Below are positions 7,887 through 16,194 of a stretch of DNA of 64,000 bases, one piece after another. The notes under the pieces are model-generated. The model ran no database searches and was not told where the DNA came from. It was given only the letters and a program-made list of their open reading frames with translations. The stretch comes from Saccharicrinis sp963677245 (GTDB lineage Bacteria; Bacteroidota; Bacteroidia; Bacteroidales; Marinilabiliaceae), in contig OY781921.1 in NCBI GenBank assembly GCA_963677245.1, forward strand, positions 744,001-808,000. Direction: 5' to 3'. Every line of letters starts with the position of its first letter. The stretch's first letter is position 1. The position numbers were made by a program, and so were the translations under genes.

Positions 7887-9725
7887 ATGGAAGAATCAAC
7901 TGAAAACACTTTTAAATTGATAGATATGTTTGGAAACTATACTTTTTGGATTACCGCATTATTGCTTGGAGCATTTTCGTTTTTAGTTTTTAATAAAAAT
8001 ATTAGAGAAAACATCTTAAAGTCTCCGGTCTTTATTTACAGTATTATTTTCACCTTAATAACATCAGTAATCTTAACTCTTAACAGTAAAAGTGTTTTAA
8101 TTCCACTTTCAGAAAACGAGCCCTTCTATTTGGGTCTATTTCTAACAGCCTTAGCAGTTCTTTTTGAATTGTTTTATAAGTACAATATTAAAAAAGATGA
8201 AATAACCTCCTTAAAATCGGAATTAACGGAGGCTAAATTGAAACACTCCCTATTGGAATCGATAGAGTCCACAGAAAAACCAATACATCTTCAAAAGTAC
8301 TCAGGAAAAAAAACAATCAACTCACTTTTATGGGTGAAAAACAATTTGAAAGGTTTAACGGGTAATGGTTTTAAAGGAACAGTAAATGATAAGATTGAGA
8401 TACTTGAAGAAGTGTTAAGATATGAAGCATATAATCAAGAAGGGAAAATTAAAAAGTTTTATGCGACAACTTTAAATAAACCATCACAAATGTGGGATAG
8501 TTTTGAAAAACTATGGAAGCTTCAAACTGATACCATGGATGAGATTCAAGATAAAAACCTAAAAGTGCGTGTTGTTGTAATATCTCCAAAAGAATTAAAT
8601 GACGAGATTCAAGAACACAGTAAATCGTTAAAGGAGTTCATAAAATGGCATGATGTTAATGGTTTTACTCTAAAGTTTATTCTTGAAACAAGTAATGAGT
8701 TTAAAAAGGAAATCAAAGAATTTCTAAATAGAGATACCGACGAATATATGAACGATTTTGCCATCATCAATGACAGCATAGTTTATGGTGAAGAAATTGA
8801 AACGGGTCTTATAAAACTAATACAAAAGAATACTCATGAAGGTGAAGATGATGATAATACAATCAAGGATTACGATTATTTTTACCAACACCTCTTGGAA
8901 AAACGTTTTACAAGGTTACGCTGGCATGAAAGGTCTCCAGTTCAGATATTAGCAGAATGTGAAAGAATTCTAGATAAACAAAACTACAGCGTCAAATCTT
9001 TGCTAAAACATTACAATAATTTAATTACCGATGAGAATCAATTCAAAGCAAAAGTAGGTAATTCACTTTGGCAAAATCTGAATGCATCAACAGATATAAT
9101 TGGTGACGATTATTTAATTTATCTGTCTAATCTATTAACTGAAACAGTAGGTCAGGGTGATGAATTGTTAGCTCTTGACTTAACTCCTTCTAAAAGAAGG
9201 TTTTTAGACTGGATACATGTTGATAATTATAGGGAGTGGATGGATACAACAATAAGTCTTGCAAATAAGGGTTGTAATTGTTCGCGTATCTTTATTGTTA
9301 ACGAAGTCGCAGTTGACAAAACTTCAATTGATATTGTCATAAATAAAATTTTAATTCCTCAATTGGAGGCAAACATAACTTTGTACTTGGTATCAGAGTA
9401 TGAGTTGTTTATGAAAGACCTTCCATACTTTGATGTATTGCTTGTTAAAGGTAAAATATGCCACAGTTTAAATATCGGTCAAACCTTTGTTAATGATTCA
9501 GATAAGGATAAAAAAGGTGACACTGATGTCAGCATAAAAGCAAACCTAGAACATGAAAACTGTTTTTGTAGATATGAGCTTGCCTATAATAATATAATAA
9601 ACAGCAATTTGGAATCAATTGTTAAATTGGATAATTCTTTGGTAGCCAAGCCTGAAGATTTAAAAAATATTGTTCATGATTTTTTCGAAAACAAAATATA
9701 CATAAATGAAAAATTGAAAAACTAA
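7887..9725 (+). CDS. Membrane-anchored protein of unknown function
   Basis: I do not recognise this 612-residue family with confidence. The first 110 residues hold three likely membrane segments (around FWITALLLGAFSFLVF, FIYSIIFTLITSVIL and FYLGLFLTALAVLFELF). A short basic coiled-coil region follows, and the remaining 480 residues are probably cytoplasmic. Two stretches look alike in plan: YATTLNKPSQMWDSFEKLW... followed by KVRVVVIS, and ALDLTPSKRRFLDWI... followed by SRIFIVNE. They could be two copies of a phospholipase-D-like, non-catalytic sensor fold, but no HKD motif is present. It lies between the radical SAM gene and the ABC importer genes with gaps of 6 bp each, so a membrane sensor or scaffold role in that unit is plausible. 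Confidence 0.6.
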   Translation: MEESTENTFKLIDMFGNYTFWITALLLGAFSFLVFNKNIRENILKSPVFIYSIIFTLITSVILTLNSKSVLIPLSENEPFYLGLFLTALAVLFELFYKYNIKKDEITSLKSELTEAKLKHSLLESIESTEKPIHLQKYSGKKTINSLLWVKNNLKGLTGNGFKGTVNDKIEILEEVLRYEAYNQEGKIKKFYATTLNKPSQMWDSFEKLWKLQTDTMDEIQDKNLKVRVVVISPKELNDEIQEHSKSLKEFIKWHDVNGFTLKFILETSNEFKKEIKEFLNRDTDEYMNDFAIINDSIVYGEEIETGLIKLIQKNTHEGEDDDNTIKDYDYFYQHLLEKRFTRLRWHERSPVQILAECERILDKQNYSVKSLLKHYNNLITDENQFKAKVGNSLWQNLNASTDIIGDDYLIYLSNLLTETVGQGDELLALDLTPSKRRFLDWIHVDNYREWMDTTISLANKGCNCSRIFIVNEVAVDKTSIDIVINKILIPQLEANITLYLVSEYELFMKDLPYFDVLLVKGKICHSLNIGQTFVNDSDKDKKGDTDVSIKANLEHENCFCRYELAYNNIINSNLESIVKLDNSLVAKPEDLKNIVHDFFENKIYINEKLKN

Positions 9726-9731
9726 TAAAAT

Positions 9732-10724
9732 ATGAAAGTAAAAGGAATAATATTCAAATCAATTATTTTATCATTTGTCATCCTCTTAGGATGTGGTAGG
9801 TCAAATAAGAATAACTCAACGATTAACCATATAGTTATTCTTCAGAATAAGCCTCAGGAATGGGCTGATGCGTTAAAACTTGGTTTTAGCGATGGTTTGA
9901 TGGAAGCTGGTTACGTCGAAGGTACAGATTATATTTTGATGAATCGCTCTGCTACAGGAGACCCATTGGCTCTTAGTTCTATTGCCAAAAGAATTGCAAA
10001 CGATTCTAGAGTTAGTTTAATATATACTTTAGGAACGCAAGCCTCTCAAGAAATGTTTACTGCATCAAAAACTAAAAACATTCTTTTTGGCGCAGTAACT
10101 GACCCTGTTAGCGCTGGTTTCTTTAAAGATAATCTAGATTCACCTTTAGGTAACATTTCTGGGACACAAGACCTGTGGCCCTACCCTGCTCAGTTTGATT
10201 TAATTGAAAGTTTAATTCCAAATATTAAAAAGATTGGTACTCTGTATAGTTCAAGTGAAGTTAATTCGCAAGTTTCGATAGGGCATATAAAGTCTGAATG
10301 TTCAAAAAGAAATATTAAACTTATAGAACGTTCAGTTACATCAGAACAAGAACTAAGCCTTGCTCTTTCAGCAATAATAAATAGTGAAATCGACTTATTC
10401 TATATTCCTGCAGATAATGTAACCCAAGCCTCTTCTAATTTTATCATTGCACAATGTAACCGAAAAAACATCCCCGTTTTTACCGGTATTTCTGGTATTG
10501 TTGAACAAGGAGCCATTGGAACTGTAGGTACTAATTATTACGAGTTAGGCAAAGTAAACGCAAAACAGGCGGCTTCTGTTATTTTCAACAATAAAAAAGC
10601 ATCTGATATTGATGTAGCGATTGCAGATGTTGGGGATATTTATATTAATGAAAAAGCTTGTCTCAATCTTAATATTGCAATTCCTGATTCCATAAAATCA
10701 AAAGCTTTCAAAATTTACAAATAA
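9732..10724 (+). CDS. ABC importer substrate-binding lipoprotein (TrpX-like)
   Basis: A 330-residue protein with a lipoprotein signal peptide (SFVILLGC, cleavage before C21). The mature part fits the ABC_sub_bind family, the same family as streptococcal TrpX. It shows AVTDPVSAGF near residue 125, the hinge-like IGTLYSSSEVNSQ near 170, and IYIPADNVTQASS-type ligand-loop residues (FYIPADNVTQASS) near 225. Family members bind aromatic amino acids or related small molecules. Substrate here is unknown. The stop codon overlaps the permease ATG. Substrate-binding ABC importers of this type are not common in Bacteroidota, which makes its link to a radical SAM enzyme and an Argonaute notable. Confidence 0.85.
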   Translation: MKVKGIIFKSIILSFVILLGCGRSNKNNSTINHIVILQNKPQEWADALKLGFSDGLMEAGYVEGTDYILMNRSATGDPLALSSIAKRIANDSRVSLIYTLGTQASQEMFTASKTKNILFGAVTDPVSAGFFKDNLDSPLGNISGTQDLWPYPAQFDLIESLIPNIKKIGTLYSSSEVNSQVSIGHIKSECSKRNIKLIERSVTSEQELSLALSAIINSEIDLFYIPADNVTQASSNFIIAQCNRKNIPVFTGISGIVEQGAIGTVGTNYYELGKVNAKQAASVIFNNKKASDIDVAIADVGDIYINEKACLNLNIAIPDSIKSKAFKIYK

Positions 10725-11650
10725 TGATAGACCTGGAGAAATTATTAATCGTAATACAAATAGCAGCTGTCGTTGGTCTTTTATATAGTTTCTTTACGGT
10801 TGCCCTCATGCTAAGTTTTAGGGTATTGAATTACCCTGATTTGACAATAGAAGGTTCTCTTGTATTAGGAGGAGCTTTAACTTATAAATTTCTTTCATAT
10901 GGTATAAATCCGTTTTATGCAATATTTATAAGTGGATTAATTGGCTCTTTAGCAGGGTTTTTCACGGGTTTTTTACATGTAAAATTAAAGGTTAATAAGC
11001 TTCTCTCGGGAATTATTTCAGCTGCAATGCTATATTCTATTAGTATTAGATTAATGAGTGAAAAGTCAAATGTTAAACTATCAGAATTTGAAACGATATT
11101 TAAACTATTAAATCCAAACGGTTCTATAAATGTTGAAATATTAATTCTTTCATTCTTTGCGTTGCTGTTATTAATCATTTTACATTTCGTCTTTAAATCT
11201 AAACCAGGTTATTATATTAGAGTTGTAGGTGACAACCCAAAATTTTTAAGCTCACTCTCAAAAAACCCAAAGGTTTATATTGTTTTAGGCTTAATGCTTT
11301 CAAATTTTATTATTGCTGTTGGTGGTTCAATTTTGGCTCAATACAAGGACTCTGTTGATATTAATTATAGTTTTGGTATTTTGGTTAGTAGCCTTGCTGC
11401 AATATTAATTGGAGATGTGTTTTTCCTTTCCAAATCCGTACAAGCTAATGTTATTAGTAATATTCTAGGAACAATCTGTTATAGTTTGATTATTGGTATT
11501 ATTATGGAAAGCTGGTCAGATGATGTAAAAAGCTTTTTGATTGCCAGTGATGTAAAATTCTTTACTGGTCTATTATTAATTTTACCTATTCTGATACTTA
11601 AATTTCGAAGAAACCATAATCACTATAAATTTTTTAAATCTGATTGGTAA
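10724..11650 (+). CDS. ABC importer permease (BPD_transp_2 / TrpY-like)
   Basis: A 308-residue polytopic membrane protein with about eight to nine hydrophobic segments. It fits the LivH/RbsC-type permease family used by TrpXYZ-like importers. The N-terminal part has VLNYPDLTIEGSLVLGGAL, a well-conserved signature in this subgroup (usually FPDLTVDGSF). The second half contains YYIRVVGDNPKFLSSLSKNP, the cytoplasmic loop that meets the ATPase. Only one permease gene is present, so the transporter is likely a homodimer in the membrane. It overlaps the substrate-binding gene and is followed 3 bp later by the ATPase gene. Confidence 0.85.
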   Translation: MIDLEKLLIVIQIAAVVGLLYSFFTVALMLSFRVLNYPDLTIEGSLVLGGALTYKFLSYGINPFYAIFISGLIGSLAGFFTGFLHVKLKVNKLLSGIISAAMLYSISIRLMSEKSNVKLSEFETIFKLLNPNGSINVEILILSFFALLLLIILHFVFKSKPGYYIRVVGDNPKFLSSLSKNPKVYIVLGLMLSNFIIAVGGSILAQYKDSVDINYSFGILVSSLAAILIGDVFFLSKSVQANVISNILGTICYSLIIGIIMESWSDDVKSFLIASDVKFFTGLLLILPILILKFRRNHNHYKFFKSDW

Positions 11651-11653
11651 AAA

Positions 11654-12409
11654 ATGTTGAAAATTAGAAATATATCAAAATCATTTTCATTAAGGGGACA
11701 GGTTAAAATAGATGTTCTTTCCGGTCTTGATTTAGAGATAGAAAAAGGAAAGTCATTAGTGCTTTTTGGTAGTAACGGCAGTGGTAAGTCAACTTTGTTA
11801 AATATCATTAGAGGTGATATATTTGCCGATACTGGTGACATATTCCTTTTTGACTCAAATATTACTAAATATTCCGACTTTAAACGTAGCAGTATAATAT
11901 ACGATATAAAGCAAAAGAGCGGGGAGAACTTATGTGAATCTCTCACATTACTTGAGACTTATTTATTGTCTATACAAACAAATAGTTCGGTTATTATTAA
12001 GGAGAAAAAGAAACATAAAAAAGAACTTGAACAAATTCTATCTTCCTACAATTTAGGTTTGGAAAAACTAATTAACAATCAAATAAAGTCATTATCTGGT
12101 GGTGAATATCAAATATTTAACATGCTCTTATTACAGAAGAAAATTGAAAACCGTAATAAACCATGTTTAGTTCTTCTAGACGAACATCTTGCCCATCTAG
12201 ACCCTATTTCGGCATCAAAGGTATTTAGTATTACAGAAGAAATATGTTCAAAAGACGATGTCACCTCAATCATTGTTTCTCATAATATTAATAAAAGTGT
12301 AAAATTAGCTGACGATGTAGGTATTTTACAGAATGGAAAAATTAAGAAACTTGATATTGATGCAAGTATTGAGAAAAAGATTTCTGATGAATTAAAAAAT
12401 GGATTTTAA
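11654..12409 (+). CDS. ABC importer ATPase (TrpZ-like)
   Basis: A 251-residue ABC ATPase with all usual motifs: Walker A GSNGSGKST near residue 39, signature LSGGEYQ near 147, Walker B CLVLLDEHLAHLDP near 172, and the switch histidine in IIVSHN near 205. It completes a three-gene importer with the lipoprotein and permease just upstream. The D-loop region EHLAHLDP matches that of TrpZ-like ATPases (DEHTAALDP in relatives). A likely Rho-independent terminator follows about 60 bp after the stop, consistent with the end of the operon. Confidence 0.88.
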   Translation: MLKIRNISKSFSLRGQVKIDVLSGLDLEIEKGKSLVLFGSNGSGKSTLLNIIRGDIFADTGDIFLFDSNITKYSDFKRSSIIYDIKQKSGENLCESLTLLETYLLSIQTNSSVIIKEKKKHKKELEQILSSYNLGLEKLINNQIKSLSGGEYQIFNMLLLQKKIENRNKPCLVLLDEHLAHLDPISASKVFSITEEICSKDDVTSIIVSHNINKSVKLADDVGILQNGKIKKLDIDASIEKKISDELKNGF

Positions 12410-12469
12410 CCCCACCGCACTAATCCTACACAGGAAATATGGTGTTCGTCCTCCTCCTTCGGCAAGGTC

Positions 12470-12497
12470 AGTGCCAGCCCGTTCAGCACTTTTTTTA
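12470..12497 (+). terminator. Possible Rho-independent terminator after the ABC importer operon
   Basis: A 5-bp stem, agtgc (12470-12474) and gcact (12486-12490), with an 11-nt loop and a run of seven T. It is the first such structure after the ATPase gene on the same strand. The stem is short, so the call is moderate. Confidence 0.45.
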
Positions 12498-13360
12498 TTC
12501 ACTTCAATTTTTAATGGTATAAAAAAGAGCTAAACGCCCTACGGGTTCGCTATCGCTCAGGCTGTCACAGCTCTTGCAGCTCAGTTGTTGTCCTCACGGC
12601 AGCCTACTCTGTGCTGTAAGCCACTTCACTACATTACACCTGCACTATACTCAGAGCTTCGTACCTCAACTACTTCGCTCCGTTACGGTTTCATTCCGTT
12701 CAGTCGCTCACAGCCCATCGGCTGCCAGTGTTTGGCTCGCCTGCGGGTCGCTGCGGGCTTCGGCTGAATTGTTTTATTTGCCTCCGCTCCGCTCTGGCTA
12801 TTAAAGCGGTAGCCTTGTGTAGTTCAGTTCCACAAAGTTTTTGAATTGTTTATTTTTTAATGGTAAAACCTTTGTTCCACTTCCTACATATGCTGCAAAG
12901 GGTTATCGTATCCTCAATCCATCTTTTTGCACCACCCTTGCTCCACTCGCAGGCGGCTCGCGATGCTTGGTCCGTGTCCGCAACCCATTCCGCTATCGCT
13001 CCATTCATTGCAGCCACCGCCCAGCCGTCTGGCTCAAGGCTGTTTTTTCCTGTATAGTATTTTTTCCAACCCACAGTCCGACCGATGTTGACGCAATTAG
13101 AAAAATTAAAAGATTCCTTCCCACAGTCCACATGCTTGCAGCACATTCATTCCACTCATTTAATCATTCCTCGTACCTCGTCATTCCTGCATTCACTTCA
13201 TTCATAAGCTTCAGCACCCCACGCAAAAGTGGCTCATTCACTCATTCCGTTCCGGTTATCACCGGTACTGCATTCCTTCAATCCCCACATTTGCTTTCCC
13301 GTCGCACACCTAAATTGCCGACCTGACGAAAAAGCAAGTTTCTTATATAACCCACCGCAT

Positions 13361-13500
13361 TAATTGTACGCTTATGCAAAGCTAAGCCACGGGTCTGAAA
13401 TCATCCAAAAGACTACGGCATAAAGCCACTTCGCTTTTTATTCCGTTTCCTTTTGTCTGTTTCATCCCCTACTCTTTTTGGATGCCTAAGCGTTCAATTA
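13361..13500. repeat. Large imperfect inverted repeat / potential cruciform
   Basis: The outer arms are taattgtacgcttatgc (13361-13377) and gcctaagcgttcaatta (13484-13500), which pair with about three mismatches over 17 bp. An inner pair, catccaaaaga (13402-13412) with tctttttggatg (13473-13484), abuts the right outer arm and extends the helix. A 24-nt bulge lies on the left side and a loop of about 60 nt closes the structure. It is not followed by a T run and so does not look like a terminator. A folded RNA or a recombination site is possible. Confidence 0.55.
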
Positions 13501-13693
13501 AGCCTCCCTATGTACAGATGCTAACCTCCGACTGATTGACATTGCAAAATGATGCAAGACGATGTATAGAAACCCATAAAATACCGATAGCCTGATTATT
13601 GCAATATATTGAAGCAAAGACAAGGTTCTGGACGTGTCAACTCCGTACCAAGTCCGAGTTAAAAGCATATTGTTTCATTAAATACTTAGTAAA

Positions 13694-14335
13694 ATGGGTA
13701 AAATAAATCAAGGTATCTTAGGAGGTTTCAGCGGTAAGGTTGGAAACGTTATCGGGGGAAACTGGAAAGGGATTGATTACATGAGGGTAAAACCTGCAAA
13801 TGTGGCTAATCCCCAAACTGAAGGTCAAGTAGACCAGCGAACTAAATTCTCTACTGTATTGCAATTCTTGCAACCATTGAAAGACTTTGTAAAAGTCGGT
13901 TACAAGAACTACGCAATTAAAATGACTCAGTTTAACAGTGCGATGTCTTACATCCTGAAAAACGCTGTTACTGGTTCTTATCCGAATTTCACAATTGATT
14001 ATGCAACTGCATTAATCAGCCGTGGTTCTTTGGCAGGAGTTTTAAATGGTACTGCCGCTTCATCCGCTGCAGGTTCAGTTGAATTTACCTGGGGAGATAA
14101 TACTTCCGAGAGTAATGCAAGCGCAACCGATAAAGCGATGATTTTAGCTTACAACAGTACAAAAGGTGAAGCCATCTTTGTAACTGATGGAGCAGCACGA
14201 AACGCAGGTTCTCAAAGCTTAACCGTTCCTGATGATTTTTCAGGAGATTCAGTTGAATGTTTTATCGCTTTCTTAAGCGAAGATGGTATTTCTGTTGCTA
14301 ACAGTAAGTATGTTGGCTCGGTTACTGTAGCGTAA
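13694..14335 (+). CDS. DUF6266 family protein
   Basis: A 213-residue protein beginning MGKINQGILGGFSGKVGNV, the typical opening of DUF6266 proteins, which occur almost only in Bacteroidota. The N-terminal 80 residues (glycine-rich start, NPQTEGQVDQRTKFS, then LKDFVKVGYKN) are the conserved part. The rest is predicted beta-rich and ends TVA. No signal peptide is visible. The function is unknown. The gene stands alone with its own terminator and lies next to the G+C-richer block, in a region with several signs of acquired DNA. Confidence 0.8.
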   Translation: MGKINQGILGGFSGKVGNVIGGNWKGIDYMRVKPANVANPQTEGQVDQRTKFSTVLQFLQPLKDFVKVGYKNYAIKMTQFNSAMSYILKNAVTGSYPNFTIDYATALISRGSLAGVLNGTAASSAAGSVEFTWGDNTSESNASATDKAMILAYNSTKGEAIFVTDGAARNAGSQSLTVPDDFSGDSVECFIAFLSEDGISVANSKYVGSVTVA

Positions 14336-14360
14336 ACAGAATTATTTCGGATTTCTTTTA

Positions 14361-14387
14361 AAACCGCTTCATTTGAGGCGGTTTTTT
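14361..14387 (+). terminator. Rho-independent terminator of the DUF6266 gene
   Basis: The stem aaccgc (13-nt spaced) with gcggtt around a ttcatttga loop is followed by a run of T (gcggttttttga). It lies about 25 bp after the stop codon, on the coding strand. Confidence 0.8.
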
Positions 14388-14726
14388 GATGCCTTTTTTT
14401 CAAATGAACACTTCTTCCAAAAACAATTATTATTGGCTCAGAAGCCAAATTTAGTATATTTACCAACGGGAGAAATTACGGGCGAGATGTTGACTTTTCA
14501 CTTTCTATCCTATATTTTCCTATAGCTTAAAAATTCCTGTTGCTAATTTGTTGCTACAATAGGTTAAACTACTGATATACAAATACTGAAAAGATATTGT
14601 ATTGGCAAATAGCCGTAAGACCACAGCAGGGTTATGGATTTACATGATGCTTAGTTTGTAAAAATGCATCTTTATATTAATTCTGTATAATATGCTTTAT
14701 TTCAAGGAATATTTTAAAATAATACA
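14388..14726. other. Intergenic stretch with nothing recognised
   Basis: About 340 bp between the DUF6266 terminator and the end of the toxin gene. It is AT-rich, with no convincing gene, RNA or repeat. The sequence gttgctaatttgttgctac near 14539 contains a short repeated gttgcta word; no function is assigned. Confidence 0.5.
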
Positions 14727-15386
14727 TTATGCATTTCGAGCTAAATATTCACTAACAGAATCTTCAATATCCAATTTTATTAATTCCCAATATTTTCCTC
14801 TTAAACAAATTGGATCTAAGTCTGTATCTGCTGATCTAAAATCTGTTAGTTTATGAATAATTTCTTCCCTGGTGTGACTATAAGGATATCTTTTTTCATA
14901 AAAACTCAACATTTGCCCCCAAGAAAAAGATTCCATTAACTCATGTATATCCCAAAAGTCCTTTTTTCTGCCATTATTACCAATTACTTCTAGTTTCATA
15001 GCAACAATCTCCTTCAATTGTGATATTCTAATGCCATTAAAATTCACCATTGCATATTGAAACGGATCAGTATAAAACAAATCAACCTTTATGGTTTCTT
15101 CTTTATTATGGCCAATAAGATATGATTTCCCCATGCTATCATTACCTCCAAAGCAATAATCCACATAATTAAAGTGTGCCTCAAATAAATTGTCAATCTC
15201 ATTAAAATCAATTGATTTATACTCCGCATCTGTAAATAAATCAATGTCTACAGAAATTCTATGTCCAAGAAGCAAACTTAAAGATGTTCCTCCTACAAGC
15301 CTAAAAGGTTCAAGCTCTTTAAACTGCATTAATTTAGTAAGCGTATCCCAAAGTAAATCAGAAACTGTTTCTTTATAGATTTTCAT
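14727..15386 (-). CDS. AbiEii/AbiGii-type nucleotidyltransferase toxin
   Basis: A 219-residue protein with the minimal nucleotidyltransferase signature: FRLVGGTSLSLLLGHR around residue 30 followed by SVDIDLF, i.e. GG-S and the D-x-D metal ligands. Later it has IKVDLFYTDPF and a KKDFWDIHEL segment, both typical of the AbiEii (PF08843) family. Members of this family are toxins of type IV or related toxin-antitoxin systems and cause abortive infection; several transfer nucleotides onto tRNA. Its start lies 2 bp after the end of the antitoxin-like gene, so antitoxin is translated first. The partner is a HigA-type regulator rather than classical AbiEi. Confidence 0.82.
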   Translation of the reverse strand: MKIYKETVSDLLWDTLTKLMQFKELEPFRLVGGTSLSLLLGHRISVDIDLFTDAEYKSIDFNEIDNLFEAHFNYVDYCFGGNDSMGKSYLIGHNKEETIKVDLFYTDPFQYAMVNFNGIRISQLKEIVAMKLEVIGNNGRKKDFWDIHELMESFSWGQMLSFYEKRYPYSHTREEIIHKLTDFRSADTDLDPICLRGKYWELIKLDIEDSVSEYLARNA

Positions 15387-15388
15387 AT

Positions 15389-15898
15389 TTAATGCATATA
15401 TTTTTCAACATTCTTATTAAAGGAATTTAAATAACTGTCTCCAATATTACATATCTCTTCATTCACCTTTTCAAATCCGTAAAAATCTATAATCTCACAT
15501 ATTTCTGATTCATTACCTCTTTCAAATACTCTTTTTACAATTGCCCTTTGATTCTTTATCCAATCTATTTTACTAAAATCTGTATCCCAAAATAAAGCTC
15601 TTCTTATATTTTTTAGATTAGGAATTAATTTATTACTCTCCTCTTCGTGTACCCTCCTAACATCATGACTTGCTTGCAGAAGCATAAAGTAATCTTCATC
15701 TACTCCTAATTTATTCCCTAGTTTTATCGATAATTTAGGATTTATACTTCTTTTTTCCTTTAATATTGCACTAATTGTCTGAGCATGTTCATCTACCATA
15801 GAGGCTAATTCCTTATTTTTCCAACCTCTTTTTTTAATTTCTCGACTTAAGATTGCTCCAGGATGAATACCTTTTATTTTATTTATATCTGGTAACAT
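15389..15898 (-). CDS. HigA-like XRE antitoxin/regulator
   Basis: A 169-residue protein. The N-terminal 75 residues are an XRE helix-turn-helix of the HigA/VapI type: HPGAILSREIKKRGWKNKEL, then SAILKEKRSINPKLSIKLG. The C-terminal half (about 85-169) is a helical domain that may contact the toxin. It is the first gene of the pair with the nucleotidyltransferase toxin. Two inverted repeats lie upstream of its start, as expected for an autoregulated antitoxin. The pairing of this HTH type with AbiEii-type toxins is an observed gene order here; neutralising activity is inferred. Confidence 0.8.
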   Translation of the reverse strand: MLPDINKIKGIHPGAILSREIKKRGWKNKELASMVDEHAQTISAILKEKRSINPKLSIKLGNKLGVDEDYFMLLQASHDVRRVHEEESNKLIPNLKNIRRALFWDTDFSKIDWIKNQRAIVKRVFERGNESEICEIIDFYGFEKVNEEICNIGDSYLNSFNKNVEKYMH

Positions 15899-15941
15899 AT
15901 TGATTGTTTTTACTATTCAAAATTACAAAATCCCACAATTA

Positions 15942-15975
15942 TAAACAATTCTGTTTACTTTTACCTTGTTAACAA
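15942..15975. promoter_or_regulatory. Inverted repeats upstream of the toxin-antitoxin pair (putative operator)
   Basis: TAAACA-ATTC-TGTTTA (15942-15957) is a perfect 6-bp inverted repeat. TTGTTAACAA (15966-15975) is a perfect 10-bp palindrome. Both contain a TGTT/AACA core and lie 44-77 bp upstream of the antitoxin start, so they are good candidates for autoregulation by the HTH protein. Confidence 0.55.
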
Positions 15976-16124
15976 ACTTTAGTATTATAAATTTCTTTAC
16001 CGAATCGTCTTTATTTTACTAAAAAAAAACTAGTTGATCGAAATCGAATAAAATAATCTCTATCTGCTACTTCCTAATAATCCACGAGCAAATCCATAAC
16101 ATTCAATACCTAAAAAGAAATCGT

Positions 16125-16157
16125 AAAAAAAAAGGGAAGCATTTTTCAACACTTCCC
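16125..16157 (-). terminator. Rho-independent terminator of the helical-protein gene
   Basis: Read on the minus strand: gggaag, a 12-nt loop, cttccc, then a run of T (nine). It lies about 40 bp after the stop of the 214-residue gene that reads toward it. Confidence 0.75.
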
Positions 16158-16194
16158 TAACATAGCATATTATTATACCCTATTCTTTAACTTA

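Larger units (their letters stand above)
12410..13690. other. G+C-richer non-coding block of unknown origin
   Basis: About 1.28 kb without a convincing gene. It is visibly richer in G and C than both sides, and one strand is strongly pyrimidine-rich. Read on the minus strand it is full of purine-rich words such as gagcgatagcgaac, gcgaagcccgcagcgac and gcggagcggaggc, a style I associate with non-coding spacers of mobile elements in Bacteroidota (recollection, not a search). Open frames inside it have unlikely composition and are rejected. A similar motif, CCCACCGCA(C/T)TAAT, occurs near both ends, at 12412 and 13351, and a large imperfect hairpin lies at 13361-13500. It could be the remnant of an integrated element, a structured RNA or an attachment region. 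Confidence 0.5.

Noticed and set aside
12574..13326. Several overlapping open frames on both strands in the G+C-richer block
   Set aside because: They are Ser/Cys/His/Arg-rich with no domain or start context, and overlap each other. High G+C lowers stop frequency, so they are expected by chance.
14500..14726. An attachment site or integrase remnant, suggested by the repeated gttgcta word
   Set aside because: No integrase frame, no tRNA end and no matching direct repeat were found.
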